A stretch of 15,087 nt of DNA from Oscillospiraceae bacterium (GTDB lineage Bacteria > Bacillota > Clostridia > Oscillospirales > Ruminococcaceae): contig RKCM01000049.1 in NCBI GenBank assembly GCA_014858325.1, positions 1 to 15,087 of the forward strand. The letters are read 5' to 3'. Shown in pieces: positions 13,471 to 15,087 of the stretch. The notes below the pieces were generated by a model. It had not been told where the DNA came from. It did no database searches and saw only the letters and a list, made by a program, of their open reading frames with translations. Within the stretch, counting starts at the first letter, position 1; the number at the start of each line of letters is the position of its first letter. A program made the position numbers and the translations under genes.

Positions 13471-15087
13471 ATGCCCAAAGACCCTAGAATCAAAAAGGTG
13501 CTGGTCATCGGTTCCGGCCCCATCATCATCGGCCAGGCTGCCGAGTTCGATTACTCCGGCACCCAGGCGTGCCGCGCCCTGAAAGCAGAGGGCATTGAGA
13601 CGGTCCTGCTCAACTCCAACCCCGCTACCATCATGACCGACCCCGACGTGGCCGACCATGTTTACATCGAGCCCATGACGCTGGAAGTCGTGGAGCGCAT
13701 CCTGGACATCGAAAAGCCCGACTCCGTGCTGCCTAACCTGGGCGGCCAGATGGGCCTGAACCTCTCCATGGAGCTGGCCCGCTCCGGCTATCTGGACCGC
13801 ACCGGCATCCGGCTGCTGGCCTGCAAGCCCGAGACCATCGACCGCGCCGAGGACCGGGAGCTGTTCAAGGAGACCATGGAAAAGCTGCACCAGCCTATCA
13901 TCCCCTCGGAGGTGGTGGAGACCCTGCAGGACGCCCTGGCCTGCGCCGACCGCATCGGCTACCCCGTCATCGTCCGCCCGGCCTTTACCATGGGCGGCAC
14001 CGGCGGCGGCATCTGCGAGACCCGCGAAAAGCTCATCGAGATCGGCACCAACGGCCTGCGCCTTTCCCCCATCCATCAGATCCTGGTGGAAAAGTGCATC
14101 GCCGGCTGGAAAGAGATCGAGTATGAGGTGATGCGGGACCACAAGGGCAACGTCATCACCGTCTGCAACATGGAGAATCTGGACCCCGTGGGCATCCACA
14201 CCGGCGACTCCGTGGTGGTGGCCCCCTCCCAGACTCTGACCGACCATGAGTACCAGATGTTGCGCACCGCCGCGCTGGACATCATCACCGAGCTGGGCAT
14301 CGAGGGTGGCTGCAACTGCCAGTTTGCCCTCAAGCCCGACAGCTACGATTACGCCGTCATCGAGGTCAACCCCCGTGTGTCCCGCTCCTCTGCGCTGGCC
14401 TCCAAGGCCACCGGCTACCCCATCGCCAAGGTGGCAACGAAAATTGCCATCGGCTACACGCTGGACGAGATCACCAACGACGTCACCGGCAAGACCTGCG
14501 CCTGCTTTGAGCCCGCGCTGGACTACATCGTGGTCAAGTACCCGAAGTGGCCCTTTGATAAGTTCGTCTACGCCGATAAGGCGCTGGGCACCCAGATGAT
14601 GGCCACCGGCGAGGTGATGAGCATCGGCAACAGCTTTGAGGCCGCCATGATGAAGGCCGTCTCCTCCATCGAGCTGGGCATGGACACCCTGACCCACAAG
14701 CCCTTTGAGGAGTACACCGACGACGAGATCGTGGCCCACCTGCACGTGCAGGACGCCGAGCGCGTCTTCTGCGTCTACGAGGCCCTCAAGCGGGGCATCG
14801 ACCACCAGACCATCTACCGCATCACGAAAATCGACTGGTGGTTCCTGGATAAGATGCAGCATCTGGCCGACCTGGAAAACGGCCTGAAGAAGTGCCACGG
14901 TGTGCTCTCCGTGGAGCAGTACAAGACCGCCAAGAAGTACGGCTTCCAGGATAAGACCATCCGGCGTCTGGCCGAGGTGGACACCCTGCCCGTGGAGAAC
15001 TACCGCGCCGGCTTCAAGATGGTGGACACCTGCGCCGCCGAGTTCTCGGCCAACACCCCCTACTTCTACTCCACCTACGACGGCGAC
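13471..15087 (+). CDS. carB: carbamoyl-phosphate synthase large subunit (5' part)
   Basis: Makes carbamoyl phosphate from ammonia, bicarbonate and two ATP. The frame is open to the window end, showing 539 of the usual roughly 1,060-1,080 residues: the N-terminal carboxyphosphate half and the start of the oligomerisation domain. Seen are VIGSGPIIIGQAAEFDYSG near the start, LPNLGGQMGLN, the ATP-grasp glycine loop MGGTGGG at 174-180, and the metal/ATP ligands E298-V-N300-P-R302, which fit the Escherichia coli residues E299, N301 and R303. The ATG lies 1 nt after the carA stop, with the ribosome site AAGGAGG inside carA, so the two subunits are translationally coupled. Confidence 0.97.
   Translation, partial: MPKDPRIKKVLVIGSGPIIIGQAAEFDYSGTQACRALKAEGIETVLLNSNPATIMTDPDVADHVYIEPMTLEVVERILDIEKPDSVLPNLGGQMGLNLSMELARSGYLDRTGIRLLACKPETIDRAEDRELFKETMEKLHQPIIPSEVVETLQDALACADRIGYPVIVRPAFTMGGTGGGICETREKLIEIGTNGLRLSPIHQILVEKCIAGWKEIEYEVMRDHKGNVITVCNMENLDPVGIHTGDSVVVAPSQTLTDHEYQMLRTAALDIITELGIEGGCNCQFALKPDSYDYAVIEVNPRVSRSSALASKATGYPIAKVATKIAIGYTLDEITNDVTGKTCACFEPALDYIVVKYPKWPFDKFVYADKALGTQMMATGEVMSIGNSFEAAMMKAVSSIELGMDTLTHKPFEEYTDDEIVAHLHVQDAERVFCVYEALKRGIDHQTIYRITKIDWWFLDKMQHLADLENGLKKCHGVLSVEQYKTAKKYGFQDKTIRRLAEVDTLPVENYRAGFKMVDTCAAEFSANTPYFYSTYDGD

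Noticed and set aside
13441..14898. Minus-strand open frame of 485 codons opposite carB
   Set aside because: Antisense shadow of carB with low-complexity composition.
1..15087. CRISPR arrays, tRNA or rRNA genes, insertion sequences
   Set aside because: No repeat-spacer pattern, no cloverleaf-like sequence and no transposase were found on either strand by eye; coding density leaves little room.

Overview
The window is about 60% GC, with compact genes, strong AAGGAGG-type ribosome binding sites, sigma-A-like promoters and Firmicutes-type protein families (a 217-residue CysE, a class 1B PyrD/PyrK pair, a Thermus-type PyrE). It fits a high-GC gut Clostridia of the Faecalibacterium/Gemmiger/Subdoligranulum kind. 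That placement is an inference from style and was not tested by alignment.

Positions 1-5003 (+ strand) carry a carbohydrate-type ABC importer: the 3' part of a solute-binding protein and two permeases, most like the UgpB/UgpA/UgpE (glycerol-3-phosphate) branch. An intrinsic-terminator hairpin follows, directly upstream of a PHP-domain metallo-phosphoesterase and a beta-propeller-like lipoprotein. No importer ATPase is present. A bidirectional terminator ends this block.

Positions 5004-7462 (- strand) hold two separately transcribed genes. One is an orphan RepA-like AAA ATPase with a consensus promoter and, just beyond its 3' end, an inverted pair of CATTT triplets at 9-bp period. The other is a serine O-acetyltransferase (cysE) with its own promoter and terminator.

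Positions 7612-15087 (+ strand) are a de novo pyrimidine cluster: promoter, 29-codon leader ORF, terminator, pyrC, pyrF, pyrK, pyrD, then a second promoter and pyrE, carA and the first half of carB. pyrK overlaps pyrF by 20 nt and pyrD overlaps pyrK by 1 nt. The enzymes cover carbamoyl phosphate synthesis, dihydroorotase, dihydroorotate oxidation with its electron-transfer subunit, phosphoribosylation and decarboxylation to UMP. Aspartate transcarbamoylase (pyrB) and pyrR are not in the window.

The most interesting element is the pyr leader. A well-initiated short ORF runs through U-rich sequence, and its stop codon overlaps the 5' arm of an intrinsic terminator that ends in eight T. This is the layout of the enterobacterial pyrBI UTP-sensing attenuator, and I see no PyrR-binding element. 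It suggests translation-coupled, PyrR-independent attenuation of a pyr operon in a Firmicute. A second candidate control region, with ACGC repeats at helical spacing, lies before pyrE.
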